A DNA stretch of 64,000 nt from Bacteroidaceae bacterium (GCA_024398475.1 JAKSJB010000002.1:62001-126000), one strand, 5' to 3'. Counted from the stretch's first letter, positions 41,569 through 52,756 are shown. Notes: generated by a model not told the origin, from the letters alone. Program-made: numbers and translations.

Positions 41569-42177
41569 ATGTTAGAATATATAAACGGAAGAATTGATGA
41601 ACTGACTCCTACCACCGCAACCATTGACTGCGGAGGTGTAGGTTATCTGGCAAACATTTCACTCAACACATATTCAGTTATCCAGGGTAAGCAGGAAGCA
41701 AAACTCTATCTGCACGAAGCCATTCGTGAGGACGCATGGGTTCTGTTCGGTTTTGCTACGAAGGAGGAACGCTCGCTTTTCCTTCTGCTTATCAGCATTT
41801 CGGGTATCGGCGGCAACACGGCACGCACCATTCTGTCGTCATTCTCTCCTGCCGAACTGTGCAACATCATGTATGAGGGTAACGACAAGTTGCTCTCCAC
41901 CGTGAAGGGATTGGGACGGAAGACGGCTCAGAAGATTATCCTTGAGTTGAAGGACAAGGTGGCTGCGCTCGGTATTGAAGCCGGCAACATGCCTTCGGGA
42001 GACAGCGAACAACCGGCTGTCCAGTTCAACAAGGAGGTTCACGACGAAGCCGTGGAAGCCTTGAAGATGCTCGGCTTTCCTCCTGCTCCTACGGCGAAGG
42101 TGGTACGTTCTATCCTGGGCGAAGAACCTGATGCCCCTGTGGAGAGGGTCATAAAACTTGCATTGAAGATGCTCTGA
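41569..42177 (+). CDS. ruvA: Holliday junction branch migration protein RuvA
   Basis: A 202-residue protein with the RuvA domains in order: an OB fold ([15 protein letters not shown]..YGFAxKEE-like stretch [12 protein letters not shown]), tandem helix-hairpin-helix motifs ([30 protein letters not shown]) and the RuvB-binding domain III ([11 protein letters not shown]). It binds four-way junctions and loads RuvB. A repeat-filled leader precedes it, and sprA follows after 66 bases. Confidence 0.96.
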   Translation: MLEYINGRIDELTPTTATIDCGGVGYLANISLNTYSVIQGKQEAKLYLHEAIREDAWVLFGFATKEERSLFLLLISISGIGGNTARTILSSFSPAELCNIMYEGNDKLLSTVKGLGRKTAQKIILELKDKVAALGIEAGNMPSGDSEQPAVQFNKEVHDEAVEALKMLGFPPAPTAKVVRSILGEEPDAPVERVIKLALKML

Positions 42178-42243
42178 CGGCAAGGGGGACAATTCTATAC
42201 TTTTTCGGAATCAGTAAGGAAAACAAGGAACAAGGTTGAGAAA

Positions 42244-45200
42244 GTGAAAAAACTCAGGTACATAATATTGATTGTGATGGTCATAACTGCGGTTATGGCC
42301 AGTGCTGTTGTATTGGAGGGTGACCTGATTGGTGCTTTCAGCGAAATGAAGCGGAGTAAGGCTGAACCTTCCGAAATGCAGTCGGAATCGATGGCTGACG
42401 GTATGAGTGGGGTTCTTGTCGACACCCTACCCCATGTTCGTGTGAAGAAGACCGACTACACCAACGACGAGAAACCGATTGAGACTTCGCTCGACCTCCG
42501 TGATCCTGAAAACCTGAAACCTGACACGGCCATTTACGACGAGAAGAACGGTATCTACCGCGTGGGTACCCGTCTGGGTGACAACTTCCTCAGCGCACCT
42601 TATCTGATGAGTCCTCAGGAGTATGTGAAATGGACGGAACGCAGGAGCATGAACGAGTATTTCCGTGAGCGCAACGACTCTCTGTTCGTTCATAAGGGTC
42701 AGGAGAAGTTCGACTTCACGGACATGCACTTCGACCTAGGTCCTGCTGAAAAGATATTCGGCCCTGGCGGTGTGAGAATAAAGACTTCGGGTAGTGCCGA
42801 ACTGAAGATGGGTTACAGTTACAAATATACCGACAACCCTTCGCTTCCTGAACGCAACCGTACCGACAAGCAGTTTGACTTCGACGAAAAGATAAACATA
42901 AGCGTCAATGCCACCATCGGCGACAAGATGGACTTCAACATCAACTACAACACGGAGGCGACCTTCGACTATGATGCCAAGAACCTCAAGCTCAGTTACG
43001 AGGGTAAGGAGGACGACATCGTAAAACTTCTGGAAGCAGGTAACGTAAGTTTCCCGTCCAACAACTCTCTCGTGCGCGGTGCTCAGTCGCTCTTCGGTAT
43101 CAGGAGCGACCTTCAGTTCGGTAAACTGAAACTGCAGACGGTGGTCAGTCAGAAGAAATCTCAGTCGCAGGTGGCTGCTTCGAAGGGCGGAGCGCAACTT
43201 ACTCCGTTTGAGGTCGAAGCCTACGACTATGACGAAAACCGCCACTTCTTCCTTGCGCAGTTCTTCCGCGACCAATACAACCAGGCTTGTTCCACCTTGC
43301 CTAACATCACGTCGGGCGTGACAATCAACCGCGTGGAAATATGGGTTACGAACACATCGGGCATGACGGAGAACACGCGTGACATCGTGGGTTTCGTGGA
43401 TCTCGGTGAACGCAGCAAGATAAGCAATCCTATGTGGAGCGGTATGGGTAATGCCGTACCTCAGAATGCATCCAACACTCTTTATTCCACTATCATAAAC
43501 CAGTATCCGGATGCCCGTCAGATTGACAGGGCAAGCAACGTGCTCGACGAGATTCTGGTGGGTGGTGTTGACTATGAGAAGGTGGAGAACGCCCGTCTGC
43601 TTTCTTCCAACGAGTACAGCCTCAACAAGTATCTGGGTTATGTGTCGCTGAGCAGTACTCTCCAAACGAACAGCGTTCTCGCCATTGCCTACGAATATAC
43701 TTACGGAGGACAGACTTATCAGGTGGGTGAATTCTCGTCCGACATCAAGGACAACGACCAGACACTGATAGTGAAATTGCTGAAGAACACGAGCAACTCT
43801 CCACGTATCGGCAACTGGGACCTCATGATGAAGAACATCTATTCTCTCGATGCCAACGAGGTGCAGCGCGAGAAATTCAAGATGGATATCCGCTACCTGA
43901 GCGATACTACGGGTGTGGCTCTCTCGTATATTCCTGAGGAACAGTTCAAGCAGACAACCATCCTGAAGATGATGAACCTCGACCGACTGGACGACAATCA
44001 GAAAACCAATCCTAATGGTAAGTTCGACTTCATCGACGGATATACAATAGATGCAAGGAACGGACGTGTGATATTCCCTGTAGTGGAACCGTTCGGCGAC
44101 TGGCTGCGCGGAAAACTCGGCAACGATGCCTTGGCTGACAAGTATTGCTACGACGAACTCTACGACTCTACCAAGACGGTGGCTAAGCAGGTGGCAGAGA
44201 AGAACAAGTTCACGCTTACCGGTGAATACAAGGCTTCCACCGGCAGCAAGATAAACATCGGTCCGTTCGTCACTCCTGGTTCGGTAATCGTGACTGCAGG
44301 CGGTGTGACGCTGACTGAAGGTACTGACTATACCGTGGATTACTCAATGGGTGAAGTGACCATCATCAACCAGAGTATCCTTGATGCCGGAACCAACATA
44401 AGCGTAAGTACCGAGGAGCAGTCGGGATATGCTGAAATGCGCAAGACAATGCTGGGTGTGAACTGGACATACGACTTCACCAAGAACTTCCAACTCGGCG
44501 GTACGTACATGCATCTGTCCGAACAGCCTCTGACCACCAAGGTGCGCATGGGTGCCGAACCTCTCAACAACACCATCTGGGGCGTGAACCTCAACTGGAA
44601 GACTCAGAGCCAATGGCTCTCGAACATGATTGACAAGTTGCCGCTCATTAGTGCATCACAACCTTCGAGCATCAACCTCAATGCCGAATTTGCCCAACTC
44701 ATTGCTGGGAAGGCAAGTGGTGTTCAGGGTAATGCTTCTTATCTCGACGACTTCGAGGACGTGACCAACAAGATTGACGTAAGCACGCCAAGTGCATGGT
44801 CCATCAGTTCCACTCCTTCAAACATAGAATACGGCAACCTCACCAACGATGTCCGCTACGGCTACAACCGTGCAAGAATGGCTTGGTACACCATCGACCC
44901 TCTCTTCACCCGCAGGAGTTCATCGCTCACTCCGGGACACCTGAAGGGCGACCTCGACCAACTTTCCAACCATTATGTTCGTGAGGTCTACGTGCGTGAG
45001 GTTTACCCTAACCGCGACACGAACTCAGGCGAAAGCAACACTCTCCCTATCCTCAACGTGGCTTACTATCCAAGCGAGCGAGGTCCGTACAACCTCGATA
45101 CTGACGTTCATCTCGAAACTGTCCAGGAGAAGACTGGTTCCAAATCCGTGGAACGTCTCAACAATCCTAAGAAGCGCTGGGGCGGTATGACGCGAAAGAT

Positions 45201-48200
45201 TGACACGAGTGACTTCGAAAAGTCCAACGTGCAGTATATCGAGTTCTGGATGCTCGACCCATTCATCTACAACAATTCTGCCGACGGTAAGAAATATGGC
45301 GGTGAACTCTTCTTCAACCTCGGAGATATCAGCGAGGATATCCTGAAGGATGGTAAGAAATACTACGAGAGCGGTATGCCTGTAAGCGAAAGTGCCTCAT
45401 ACACGGAAACGGTTTGGGGACGCGTTCCTTCGGAAAAGAGTATCGTCTATTCGTTCAGCAACGAAGGCGGTGCACGTCCTAAGCAAGATATCGGCCTCAA
45501 CGGTCTCACCAGCCGTGAGGAACGTTCCTACGGTGCCTATGCCGACTTCCTCAGCGAAATCAAGGGTAAGGTCAACGATGAGGTCTATGGCGAACTCTTT
45601 GAGGACCCTGCAAGCGACAACTACCACTATTACCGCGGAAGTGACTATGACGATCAGGAGAAATCTATTCTCGAACGCTATAAGTTCATCAACAACCCTG
45701 AAGGCAATTCTCCGAACTCCAGCGAAAGCAAGGAGTCTTACAGTACTGCCTACAAGACTACTCCTGACGTGGAGGACGTGAATCAGGACTACACCATGAA
45801 CGAGTATGAAAACTTCTTCCAGTACCGTGTCAGCATACGTCCTGAAGACCTGAAGATCGGTCAGAACTACATCGTGGACGAACGTCGCACAAGCGTGAAA
45901 CTGCGCAACGGAAACACGGAAGATGCCACTTGGTATCAGTTCCGCATTCCTGTCGATGAATATGAGAGTAAGGTGGGTAGCATAAGCGACCTCAGCAGCA
46001 TCAGGTTCATGCGTATGTACCTTACCGGTTTCGAAGAACCTATCGTACTCCGCTTTGCTTCTCTCGACCTCGTAAGCGGTGAATGGCGCAACTACACTCA
46101 GGCACTCTATACCGGCAACAAGCCAAGTATCAGCGGTTCGGTTCACACGGCATCCGTAAACATAGAGGAAAACAACGACAAGACTCCTGTCAACTATGTG
46201 CTGCCTCCGGGCATAACACGTGTGATTGACCCTCAGCACCGTGAACTCACCCAGAACAACGAACAGGCTCTCTCCATCATTGCTGAGAACCTTGCTTCGG
46301 GTGATGCACGTGCCGTATATAAGACCATGACTCAGGATCTGCGCAAGTACAAGCACCTCCAAATGTTCATACATGCCAATGCTCTTGAAGGTGACTATGA
46401 CCTGCAGGATAACCAGATGAGCGTGTTCGTGAGAATCGGAAGCGACTACAAGAGCAACTACTATGAATATGAGATTCCTCTGAAACTTACTCCGGAAGGT
46501 CGCTATGACACTTATACAGCAAGCGGTTGCGAAGCCGTATGGCCAAAGGAGAACATGCTCGACATCGACTTCGACATCTTCACTAATCTCAAGCACCAGC
46601 GAAACAAGGACAAGGCGATGGGTGCGGCCAGTTACACCGAACTCTATTACAGTTACGACCCTGACCGTCCTAACAACAAGGTGAGCGTCATGGGTAATCC
46701 TTCACTTGGTGAGGTCAAGACCATGATGATCGGTATCCGCAACAACGGAAGACGTACCAATTCTGTCGAGGTGTGGGTCAACGAACTCCGTCTGCAGGAT
46801 TACAACAACGAAGGCGGATATGCTGCCCAAGGCAACATGAGCATGCAACTGTCCGACCTCGGAAGCGTAAACCTCCGCGGACACATGGAAACTGCCGGCT
46901 ATGGCGGTCTTGAAGAAGGTGTGTCAGCACGTCGTGACGACAACTTCTACGAATGGAGTCTCACTACCAACTTCAACCTGTCGAAGTTCTTCCCTGAAAG
47001 TCTGAAACTCAACCTGCCTGTATATTATTCCTATTCATGGCAGAAGATTTCTCCTAAATACAATCCGTTCGATACCGACATGCTGCTGAAGGACGCACTC
47101 GACGAATGTGAGACTCCGTTTGCACGCGACTCCCTTGCCAACCTCACGGAAAGTGTGACCAAGACCCGAAACTTCTCACTCAGCAACTGGAAGTCAAACT
47201 ACGCAAGCAAGACTCCAATGCCATTCGACCCTGCCAACTTCACCATCAGTTACTCTCACAGCAAGCGTACCCGTACGGGTGAGACTACGGTTTATGAGAA
47301 CGATGAAAACTGGAAGGCTAACCTTTCCTATAGTTACCGCCCTAAATACGAGACTTGGGAACCTTTCAAGAACCTGAAGGGCAAGTCCAAGTGGCTCGAC
47401 ATCATAAAGGCCCAGAACCTCAACTATCTGCCTCAGGCCCTATCGTTCAATACTGACATCACCCGAAGTTACTATGAGTTCCAGGAACGCGACATCGATG
47501 CGGGTACACAGTTGCCTGTGGTCTTCTCCGAACAGTTCCTCTGGAACCGTCAACTCAACCTCCAATGGGACATCTTCAAGGCTTTGCGCCTCTCCTACAC
47601 ATCCGCTACTCATGCCGAAATAGAGGAACCATATACAGTTATCAACAAGGACCTCTACCCTGACCAGTATGAAGCATGGAAGGATTCCGTAAAGCACAGT
47701 CTTATGCGTTTCGGCCGTCCTCTCACGTATTCTTCTACATTCCAGGCATCATACAACCTACCGCTCAACAAGATTCCGCTGCTCGCCTGGATTACTGCTG
47801 ATGGTAGTTACAACTCCAACTACGGCTGGAACAGAGGTACGGAACTCGAAGACGGTACTTCACTCGGGCATACTGCTCATACTCAACGTACTCTCAACAT
47901 CAACGGACGCCTGAACTTCGAGAATCTCTATAAGATGATTCCGTTCCTCGACAAGGCCAACCAGCGGTTCTCTGGTTCGCGCAAGTCTTCCAACAGCAAA
48001 TCTTCCAAGAAGAAGACGGAAAAGAATGATGATAAGAAGAACAGCAAGGATTCTAAAGACTCTAAGGACAGCAAGGATAGCAAGAACCCTAAGGATTCCA
48101 AGAACGGCAAGGACGCATCGAAGGGTAAGTCCGGCAACGATCAGAAGGGCGATGAAGAGGAAGAGAAGAAGCCAGTTAAGCGTGAACGTGGATTCAGCAA

Positions 48201-49926
48201 GGAAATCACGCTCAACGACTCTACATTTACCGACATCACACACGGACAGAACTCCAAGCGTCTCAACATCCGTGCTACTGTCAAGGGTGGCAAGACCTAC
48301 AAGTTGAAGTACAAGACATTGAGCGAGAATGCCATCCGCATCAAGAATCAGGATACTATTCCTGTAAAACTCACCATAACTGCCAAGCAGCCTCTAGAAG
48401 AGAAGGGGTGGTACAAGACTGCACAGGTAATCGCACGCGGACTTATGCTCATAAGAAATGCAAGCATCACTTATCGCAACTCTTACTCTCTCACACTTCC
48501 TGGTCTCCGTACTGAAATCGGTGATGCCTTCGGACAGAAGTCCATCAACGGTTTGCTCTCACCTGGACTTGACTTTGCATTCGGTGCCATCGGAGACAGT
48601 TATGTGGACAAGGCAAAGCGAAACGGTTGGCTCATGGACAACGACTCAAGTATCACTACTCCTGTATCTACCAACGCTACGGAAGACCTTCAGGTGCGTG
48701 CTACACTTGAACCTGTACGTGACTTCAAGATTGACCTCAACGCCAGTCGTGTTGTCAACAAGTCAAAGTCCATACAGTTCATGTATGCAGGAATGCCAAC
48801 CACGGAAAGCGGTAGTTTCAACATGACCGTAATCTCTGCTGGCAGTGCCTTTGCATCACATGGCGACATCAACAACAACTATGATTCCGAACCGTTCAAC
48901 GAGTTCGTCAAGAATATTGGTATCGTACGTTCACGACTTGAGAACACATACTCCGGCATGAAGTATCCTGTGGGCAGCGGTCCTAAGTTTGAAGGCAAGC
49001 CTTACGACCCTGCCAACGGTGGCGTTGACCAGTATTCTGCCGATGTGCTCATACCTGCATTCCTTGCGGCATACTGTGGTGGAAGCGCTAACTCCATCAG
49101 TCTTGACATCTTCCCATCTCTCCTGCGGATGATGCCTAACTGGAGTATCACATACAGCGGACTCAGCAAGTTGCCTTGGTTCGAGAGCAAATTCCAGAGT
49201 TTCAATCTCCGCCACTCTTACAAGAGTGTTTATTCAGTAGGTGCCTACAACTCCTTCACCAACTATATGGCGTATATGGGCGACCGCGGTTTCATTCTCG
49301 ACGTAACATCTGGCAACCCTATTCCAAGCAGTATGTTCAACATTTCTACGGTCAGCATCAACGAGTCGTTCTCGCCTCTGCTCGGAGTCGACATGACATT
49401 CCTCAACGGACTAACCACAAAGGTAGAAATCCGCAAGACACGTGTGCTGAACCTCAGTATGACGAGTGTGGCTCTAACTGAAAACTATTCCGACGACATT
49501 GTATTGGGATTCGGCTACAAACTCAAGGATCTCAACCTCTTCGGAGCCAAGAACATACAGAGCGGAGAAAAGAAGAGCAAGAAAAACAGCAAGAAGAACG
49601 GAAAGAACAGCGAAAGCGATAATTCTGCAAGCAAGAACAGCAACACACGTGTGGGTGGCGTGAGTCACGACCTCAACCTCCGATGTGACTTCTCTTACCG
49701 CATGCAGAATGCACTCAACCGCAATATCCAAACCGGTATGACTACAGCCACCAACGGAAGTACGGCATACAAACTTGCAATTACAGCCGACTACACATTC
49801 AGTCGTATGCTCACACTCAGCGGTTTCCTCGACTGGCAGAAGAACGTACCTTTGGTTTCTACCAACTCCTACCCTACTACGACTGCCGACTTCGGAGTCA
49901 GCATGCGCTTCTCTCTCACACGATAA
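42244..49926 (+). CDS. sprA: Type IX secretion outer-membrane translocon protein SprA
   Basis: A 2560-residue outer-membrane protein of the SprA/Sov family, the giant barrel through which type IX cargo passes. It starts with GTG at 42244 and a signal-type segment (KLRYIILIVMVITAVMASAVV). The body has the conserved RMAWYTIDPLF.., REVYVREVYPN.. and RYELDVGKRG-like repeats (e.g. LNPKKRWGGMTRKI) and ends with an aromatic barrel strand (FGVSMRFSLTR). Two Lys/Ser/Asp-rich stretches interrupt it, at about residues 1915-1980 and 2438-2465. It directly follows ruvA, an order seen in Prevotella relatives. Motility function is not implied; here it points to surface protein export. Confidence 0.95.
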   Translation: MKKLRYIILIVMVITAVMASAVVLEGDLIGAFSEMKRSKAEPSEMQSESMADGMSGVLVDTLPHVRVKKTDYTNDEKPIETSLDLRDPENLKPDTAIYDEKNGIYRVGTRLGDNFLSAPYLMSPQEYVKWTERRSMNEYFRERNDSLFVHKGQEKFDFTDMHFDLGPAEKIFGPGGVRIKTSGSAELKMGYSYKYTDNPSLPERNRTDKQFDFDEKINISVNATIGDKMDFNINYNTEATFDYDAKNLKLSYEGKEDDIVKLLEAGNVSFPSNNSLVRGAQSLFGIRSDLQFGKLKLQTVVSQKKSQSQVAASKGGAQLTPFEVEAYDYDENRHFFLAQFFRDQYNQACSTLPNITSGVTINRVEIWVTNTSGMTENTRDIVGFVDLGERSKISNPMWSGMGNAVPQNASNTLYSTIINQYPDARQIDRASNVLDEILVGGVDYEKVENARLLSSNEYSLNKYLGYVSLSSTLQTNSVLAIAYEYTYGGQTYQVGEFSSDIKDNDQTLIVKLLKNTSNSPRIGNWDLMMKNIYSLDANEVQREKFKMDIRYLSDTTGVALSYIPEEQFKQTTILKMMNLDRLDDNQKTNPNGKFDFIDGYTIDARNGRVIFPVVEPFGDWLRGKLGNDALADKYCYDELYDSTKTVAKQVAEKNKFTLTGEYKASTGSKINIGPFVTPGSVIVTAGGVTLTEGTDYTVDYSMGEVTIINQSILDAGTNISVSTEEQSGYAEMRKTMLGVNWTYDFTKNFQLGGTYMHLSEQPLTTKVRMGAEPLNNTIWGVNLNWKTQSQWLSNMIDKLPLISASQPSSINLNAEFAQLIAGKASGVQGNASYLDDFEDVTNKIDVSTPSAWSISSTPSNIEYGNLTNDVRYGYNRARMAWYTIDPLFTRRSSSLTPGHLKGDLDQLSNHYVREVYVREVYPNRDTNSGESNTLPILNVAYYPSERGPYNLDTDVHLETVQEKTGSKSVERLNNPKKRWGGMTRKIDTSDFEKSNVQYIEFWMLDPFIYNNSADGKKYGGELFFNLGDISEDILKDGKKYYESGMPVSESASYTETVWGRVPSEKSIVYSFSNEGGARPKQDIGLNGLTSREERSYGAYADFLSEIKGKVNDEVYGELFEDPASDNYHYYRGSDYDDQEKSILERYKFINNPEGNSPNSSESKESYSTAYKTTPDVEDVNQDYTMNEYENFFQYRVSIRPEDLKIGQNYIVDERRTSVKLRNGNTEDATWYQFRIPVDEYESKVGSISDLSSIRFMRMYLTGFEEPIVLRFASLDLVSGEWRNYTQALYTGNKPSISGSVHTASVNIEENNDKTPVNYVLPPGITRVIDPQHRELTQNNEQALSIIAENLASGDARAVYKTMTQDLRKYKHLQMFIHANALEGDYDLQDNQMSVFVRIGSDYKSNYYEYEIPLKLTPEGRYDTYTASGCEAVWPKENMLDIDFDIFTNLKHQRNKDKAMGAASYTELYYSYDPDRPNNKVSVMGNPSLGEVKTMMIGIRNNGRRTNSVEVWVNELRLQDYNNEGGYAAQGNMSMQLSDLGSVNLRGHMETAGYGGLEEGVSARRDDNFYEWSLTTNFNLSKFFPESLKLNLPVYYSYSWQKISPKYNPFDTDMLLKDALDECETPFARDSLANLTESVTKTRNFSLSNWKSNYASKTPMPFDPANFTISYSHSKRTRTGETTVYENDENWKANLSYSYRPKYETWEPFKNLKGKSKWLDIIKAQNLNYLPQALSFNTDITRSYYEFQERDIDAGTQLPVVFSEQFLWNRQLNLQWDIFKALRLSYTSATHAEIEEPYTVINKDLYPDQYEAWKDSVKHSLMRFGRPLTYSSTFQASYNLPLNKIPLLAWITADGSYNSNYGWNRGTELEDGTSLGHTAHTQRTLNINGRLNFENLYKMIPFLDKANQRFSGSRKSSNSKSSKKKTEKNDDKKNSKDSKDSKDSKDSKNPKDSKNGKDASKGKSGNDQKGDEEEEKKPVKRERGFSKEITLNDSTFTDITHGQNSKRLNIRATVKGGKTYKLKYKTLSENAIRIKNQDTIPVKLTITAKQPLEEKGWYKTAQVIARGLMLIRNASITYRNSYSLTLPGLRTEIGDAFGQKSINGLLSPGLDFAFGAIGDSYVDKAKRNGWLMDNDSSITTPVSTNATEDLQVRATLEPVRDFKIDLNASRVVNKSKSIQFMYAGMPTTESGSFNMTVISAGSAFASHGDINNNYDSEPFNEFVKNIGIVRSRLENTYSGMKYPVGSGPKFEGKPYDPANGGVDQYSADVLIPAFLAAYCGGSANSISLDIFPSLLRMMPNWSITYSGLSKLPWFESKFQSFNLRHSYKSVYSVGAYNSFTNYMAYMGDRGFILDVTSGNPIPSSMFNISTVSINESFSPLLGVDMTFLNGLTTKVEIRKTRVLNLSMTSVALTENYSDDIVLGFGYKLKDLNLFGAKNIQSGEKKSKKNSKKNGKNSESDNSASKNSNTRVGGVSHDLNLRCDFSYRMQNALNRNIQTGMTTATNGSTAYKLAITADYTFSRMLTLSGFLDWQKNVPLVSTNSYPTTTADFGVSMRFSLTR

Positions 49927-50086
49927 TGTTGTGGGAGAGTATCCCTACATTTGTCCCGGCTACTTAACGAATAACTCCGGTTACTTAATTGCTCTACTCC
50001 TGGCTACTTAACTACTCATTATTATTTATAATAAGGTGAAAAGGCGAAAAGTTTCCGCTACTTGCATTTGTTACAGAATTATTTCG

Positions 50087-50094
50087 TAACTTTG
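50087..50094 (+). promoter_or_regulatory. -7 box of the trigger factor gene
   Basis: TAACTTTG followed by GCAC; a TTTG at 50067-50070 is 16 bases upstream. The leader to the ATG at 50236 is about 135 bases. The stretch 49927-50040 holds three GGYTACTTAA words. Confidence 0.65.
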
Positions 50095-50235
50095 CACCCG
50101 ATTTGTCGGAACACATCAAAAAGCATAAATAATAGATGTCCTTAAGAAGACAGAAAAGGCTTGGACAAATGGCTGTACCGACAATATTCCGAAGACAATC
50201 GGTTTAGAAAATCTCATAATAGTAAAAATAAGACG

Positions 50236-51573
50236 ATGAATATCACATTAGAAAACATTGATGCTGTAAATGCAGTAATCACGGCAGAGGTTGCTCCTGC
50301 TGACTATTCAGACAACGTAAAGAAAGCTATCAAGGAGTTCAGAAAGAAGGCTAAGTTTCCTGGATTCCGCCCTGGTATGGTTCCTGAAGGACTCATCAGA
50401 AAGCAGTATGGAACTTCTATCCTCGCTGAGGAGGTAAACAAGGTTCTTCAGCAGGAACTCTTCAAATACATCCATGACAACAAGGTCAACATGTTGGGTG
50501 AACCAATCCCTACTGAAGACAACAACAATATCGAACTTGTAGAGGGCAATACTTTCACATTCAAGTTTGAACTCGCTATTGCTCCTGCTATGGAAATAAA
50601 CCTCAGCAAGAAGGACAAGATTGAATACTACGACGTTGAAGTAAGCGATGAGATGGTTCAGAACCAAATCAACATGTACCGCCAGCGCAACGGTAAATAC
50701 GACAAGGTAGATGCCTATGAGGACAAGGACATGGTGAAGGGTATCATCACGGAACTCGATGTTGAGAACGGTCTCAATGTTGAGGATGTAGTAATGCTCC
50801 CACAATATTTCAAGAACGACGAGCAGAAGGCTCTCTTCAATGGCACCAAGGTTAACGACATCGTTAAGTTCAACCCATTCAAGGCATACGACGGAAGCGA
50901 GACTGAACTCTCTGCAATGCTGAAGATTGAAAAGGATGACGTGAAGAACCACCAGGGCGACTTCAACTTCCAGATTACAGAAATCACACGTTTCGTGATG
51001 GGTCCACTCGATGAAGAACTCTTCAATCAGGTATATCCTGGAGGCGAAGTAAAGAATGAAGAAGACTTTGCCAACAAAATACGTGAAACTATCGCTGCTC
51101 AGTTCCAAAAGGATTCTGACTTCCGTTTCCTCATCGATGCACGTAAGCACATCACAAAGAAACTCGGAAAGTTGGAATTCCCTGACGAGAAACTAAAGAA
51201 ACTCATGCTTGCAAATGCAGGTGGCGATCAGGCAAAGGTTGATGCCAACTACGACAAGAGCATCGAGGAACTCACATGGCATCTCATCAAGGAACAGTTG
51301 GTTGAAAAGACTGAAACAAAGGTTGACGACAGCGATGTGAAGGAAATGGCAAAGGAAGTTACACGCATGCAGTTCGCTCAGTACGGTATGCTCAACATTC
51401 CTGAAGAATATCTCGAAAACTCAGTAGCAGAGATGCTCAAGAAGCGCGAGACAGTTGACAACCTCATCGACCGTTGCATCGAAGTAAAACTCGGAGCAGC
51501 ACTCAAGGATATGGTTAGTCTTAAGAACAAGACTGTAACTCCAGAGGAATTCAACAAGTTGTTTGAAGAATAA
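50236..51573 (+). CDS. tig: Trigger factor
   Basis: A 445-residue ribosome-associated chaperone. The N-terminal ribosome-binding signature reads FPGFRPGMVPEGLIRKQYG (a variant of GFRxGxxP), followed by a diverged peptidyl-prolyl isomerase domain and a long helical C-terminus with DSDVKEMAKEVTRM. I start at the ATG at 50236 (MNITLENIDAVNAVI), since upstream residues do not match the family. The glycosyltransferase gene starts 3 bases after it. Confidence 0.92.
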   Translation: MNITLENIDAVNAVITAEVAPADYSDNVKKAIKEFRKKAKFPGFRPGMVPEGLIRKQYGTSILAEEVNKVLQQELFKYIHDNKVNMLGEPIPTEDNNNIELVEGNTFTFKFELAIAPAMEINLSKKDKIEYYDVEVSDEMVQNQINMYRQRNGKYDKVDAYEDKDMVKGIITELDVENGLNVEDVVMLPQYFKNDEQKALFNGTKVNDIVKFNPFKAYDGSETELSAMLKIEKDDVKNHQGDFNFQITEITRFVMGPLDEELFNQVYPGGEVKNEEDFANKIRETIAAQFQKDSDFRFLIDARKHITKKLGKLEFPDEKLKKLMLANAGGDQAKVDANYDKSIEELTWHLIKEQLVEKTETKVDDSDVKEMAKEVTRMQFAQYGMLNIPEEYLENSVAEMLKKRETVDNLIDRCIEVKLGAALKDMVSLKNKTVTPEEFNKLFEE

Positions 51574-51576
51574 GGC

Positions 51577-52728
51577 ATGAGGATAGGATTCGATGCCAAG
51601 AGGTTGTACAACAACTTCACCGGGCTCGGAAACCACAGCAGAACTACAATCGATATTCTGACGGCTGAGTTTCCGGAAAACGAATACTATCTATATACCC
51701 CCAAAATGAGGCTGAATGACGTGACGAAACCTTACCTTACAAAGGAAGGCTGTCACACCATTCAGCCTCATGGCATTCTGAAAGGAGGCACATGGCGCAC
51801 TTTCAGGCTTGCCGAAAGACTTAAGGCTGACGGTATCGACCTCTTTCACGGACTCAGCAACGAAATTCCAACCGGACTGAATCGCCACGGAATCCGTTCT
51901 GTAGTCACTATCCATGATGTAGCCTTCCACACATTCCCCGGCATGTACCACCGACACGACCGCATGATATATGACCTCAAATGGAGACATGCCTGCAAGA
52001 GTGCCGACAGAATAATCGCCATAAGCGAATGTACGAAACAGGACGTGATGAAGTTCTATGACGTGCCCGAGGAAAAGATTGACGTAATCTACCAACCCGT
52101 AGCCCCACGCTACTATGAAGCCGACCCATTGGCTGACAGGACAGATTCCGACTTCTTTGCCGACAAGCCGGCACCACTCAGCCAACTCCACCGAATGCCG
52201 TACATGCTCTATGTCGGTTCTATTAATTCCAGAAAGAACCTGCTCGGAATCGTGAAGGCTATGGAATTGATGCCAAAGGACCTACAACTGCCACTAGTGA
52301 TTGTAGGCAACGGTGGCGCATACCGACAGAAGGTAATGGACTATATCACATCACACGGAATGGAACAACGTTTCATCATGCCGAAGAACGTGGACGCTGC
52401 CACTATCCTCCAACTCTACCGCCATGCCGAAATTTTCGTCTATCCTTCGTTCTATGAAGGATTCGGTCTCCCCGTAGTCGAAGCACAACTCTGTGGCTGT
52501 CCAGTCGTGACAAGCAACGTAAGCAGTTTACCCGAAGCCGGAGGACCATTCTCACTCAAGGCCGACCCCACCAACGTGGAAGAAATATGCAACCACATGG
52601 TAAGTCTGATTACCGACAATGAACTGCGCACAAGACTGGTATCAGGAGCCAGAGACTATGCAATGAACACATTCCACCCAAGCGTACTCGCACAGGAACT
52701 GATGACGTGCTATACCCGCTGTCTCTAA
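51577..52728 (+). CDS. Glycosyltransferase family 4
   Basis: A 383-residue GT-B enzyme. The N-terminal part has HGLSNEIPTG, and the C-terminal nucleotide-sugar site has SFYEGFGLPVVEAQLCGCPVV, with the ExFGLxxxE pattern, after IVGNGGAYRQ. It transfers a hexose in cell-surface glycan synthesis. It is first of three neighbouring glycan genes (with LicD and a cytidylyltransferase). Confidence 0.92.
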   Translation: MRIGFDAKRLYNNFTGLGNHSRTTIDILTAEFPENEYYLYTPKMRLNDVTKPYLTKEGCHTIQPHGILKGGTWRTFRLAERLKADGIDLFHGLSNEIPTGLNRHGIRSVVTIHDVAFHTFPGMYHRHDRMIYDLKWRHACKSADRIIAISECTKQDVMKFYDVPEEKIDVIYQPVAPRYYEADPLADRTDSDFFADKPAPLSQLHRMPYMLYVGSINSRKNLLGIVKAMELMPKDLQLPLVIVGNGGAYRQKVMDYITSHGMEQRFIMPKNVDAATILQLYRHAEIFVYPSFYEGFGLPVVEAQLCGCPVVTSNVSSLPEAGGPFSLKADPTNVEEICNHMVSLITDNELRTRLVSGARDYAMNTFHPSVLAQELMTCYTRCL

Positions 52729-52756
52729 TGGCAACAGCAAAAAAAGAACATCAACA

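Noticed and set aside
45397..46596. 399-codon minus-strand frame inside sprA
   Set aside because: It is antisense to a conserved gene whose codon use (few stops in the complement) produces several such frames; no motif or start signal supports it.
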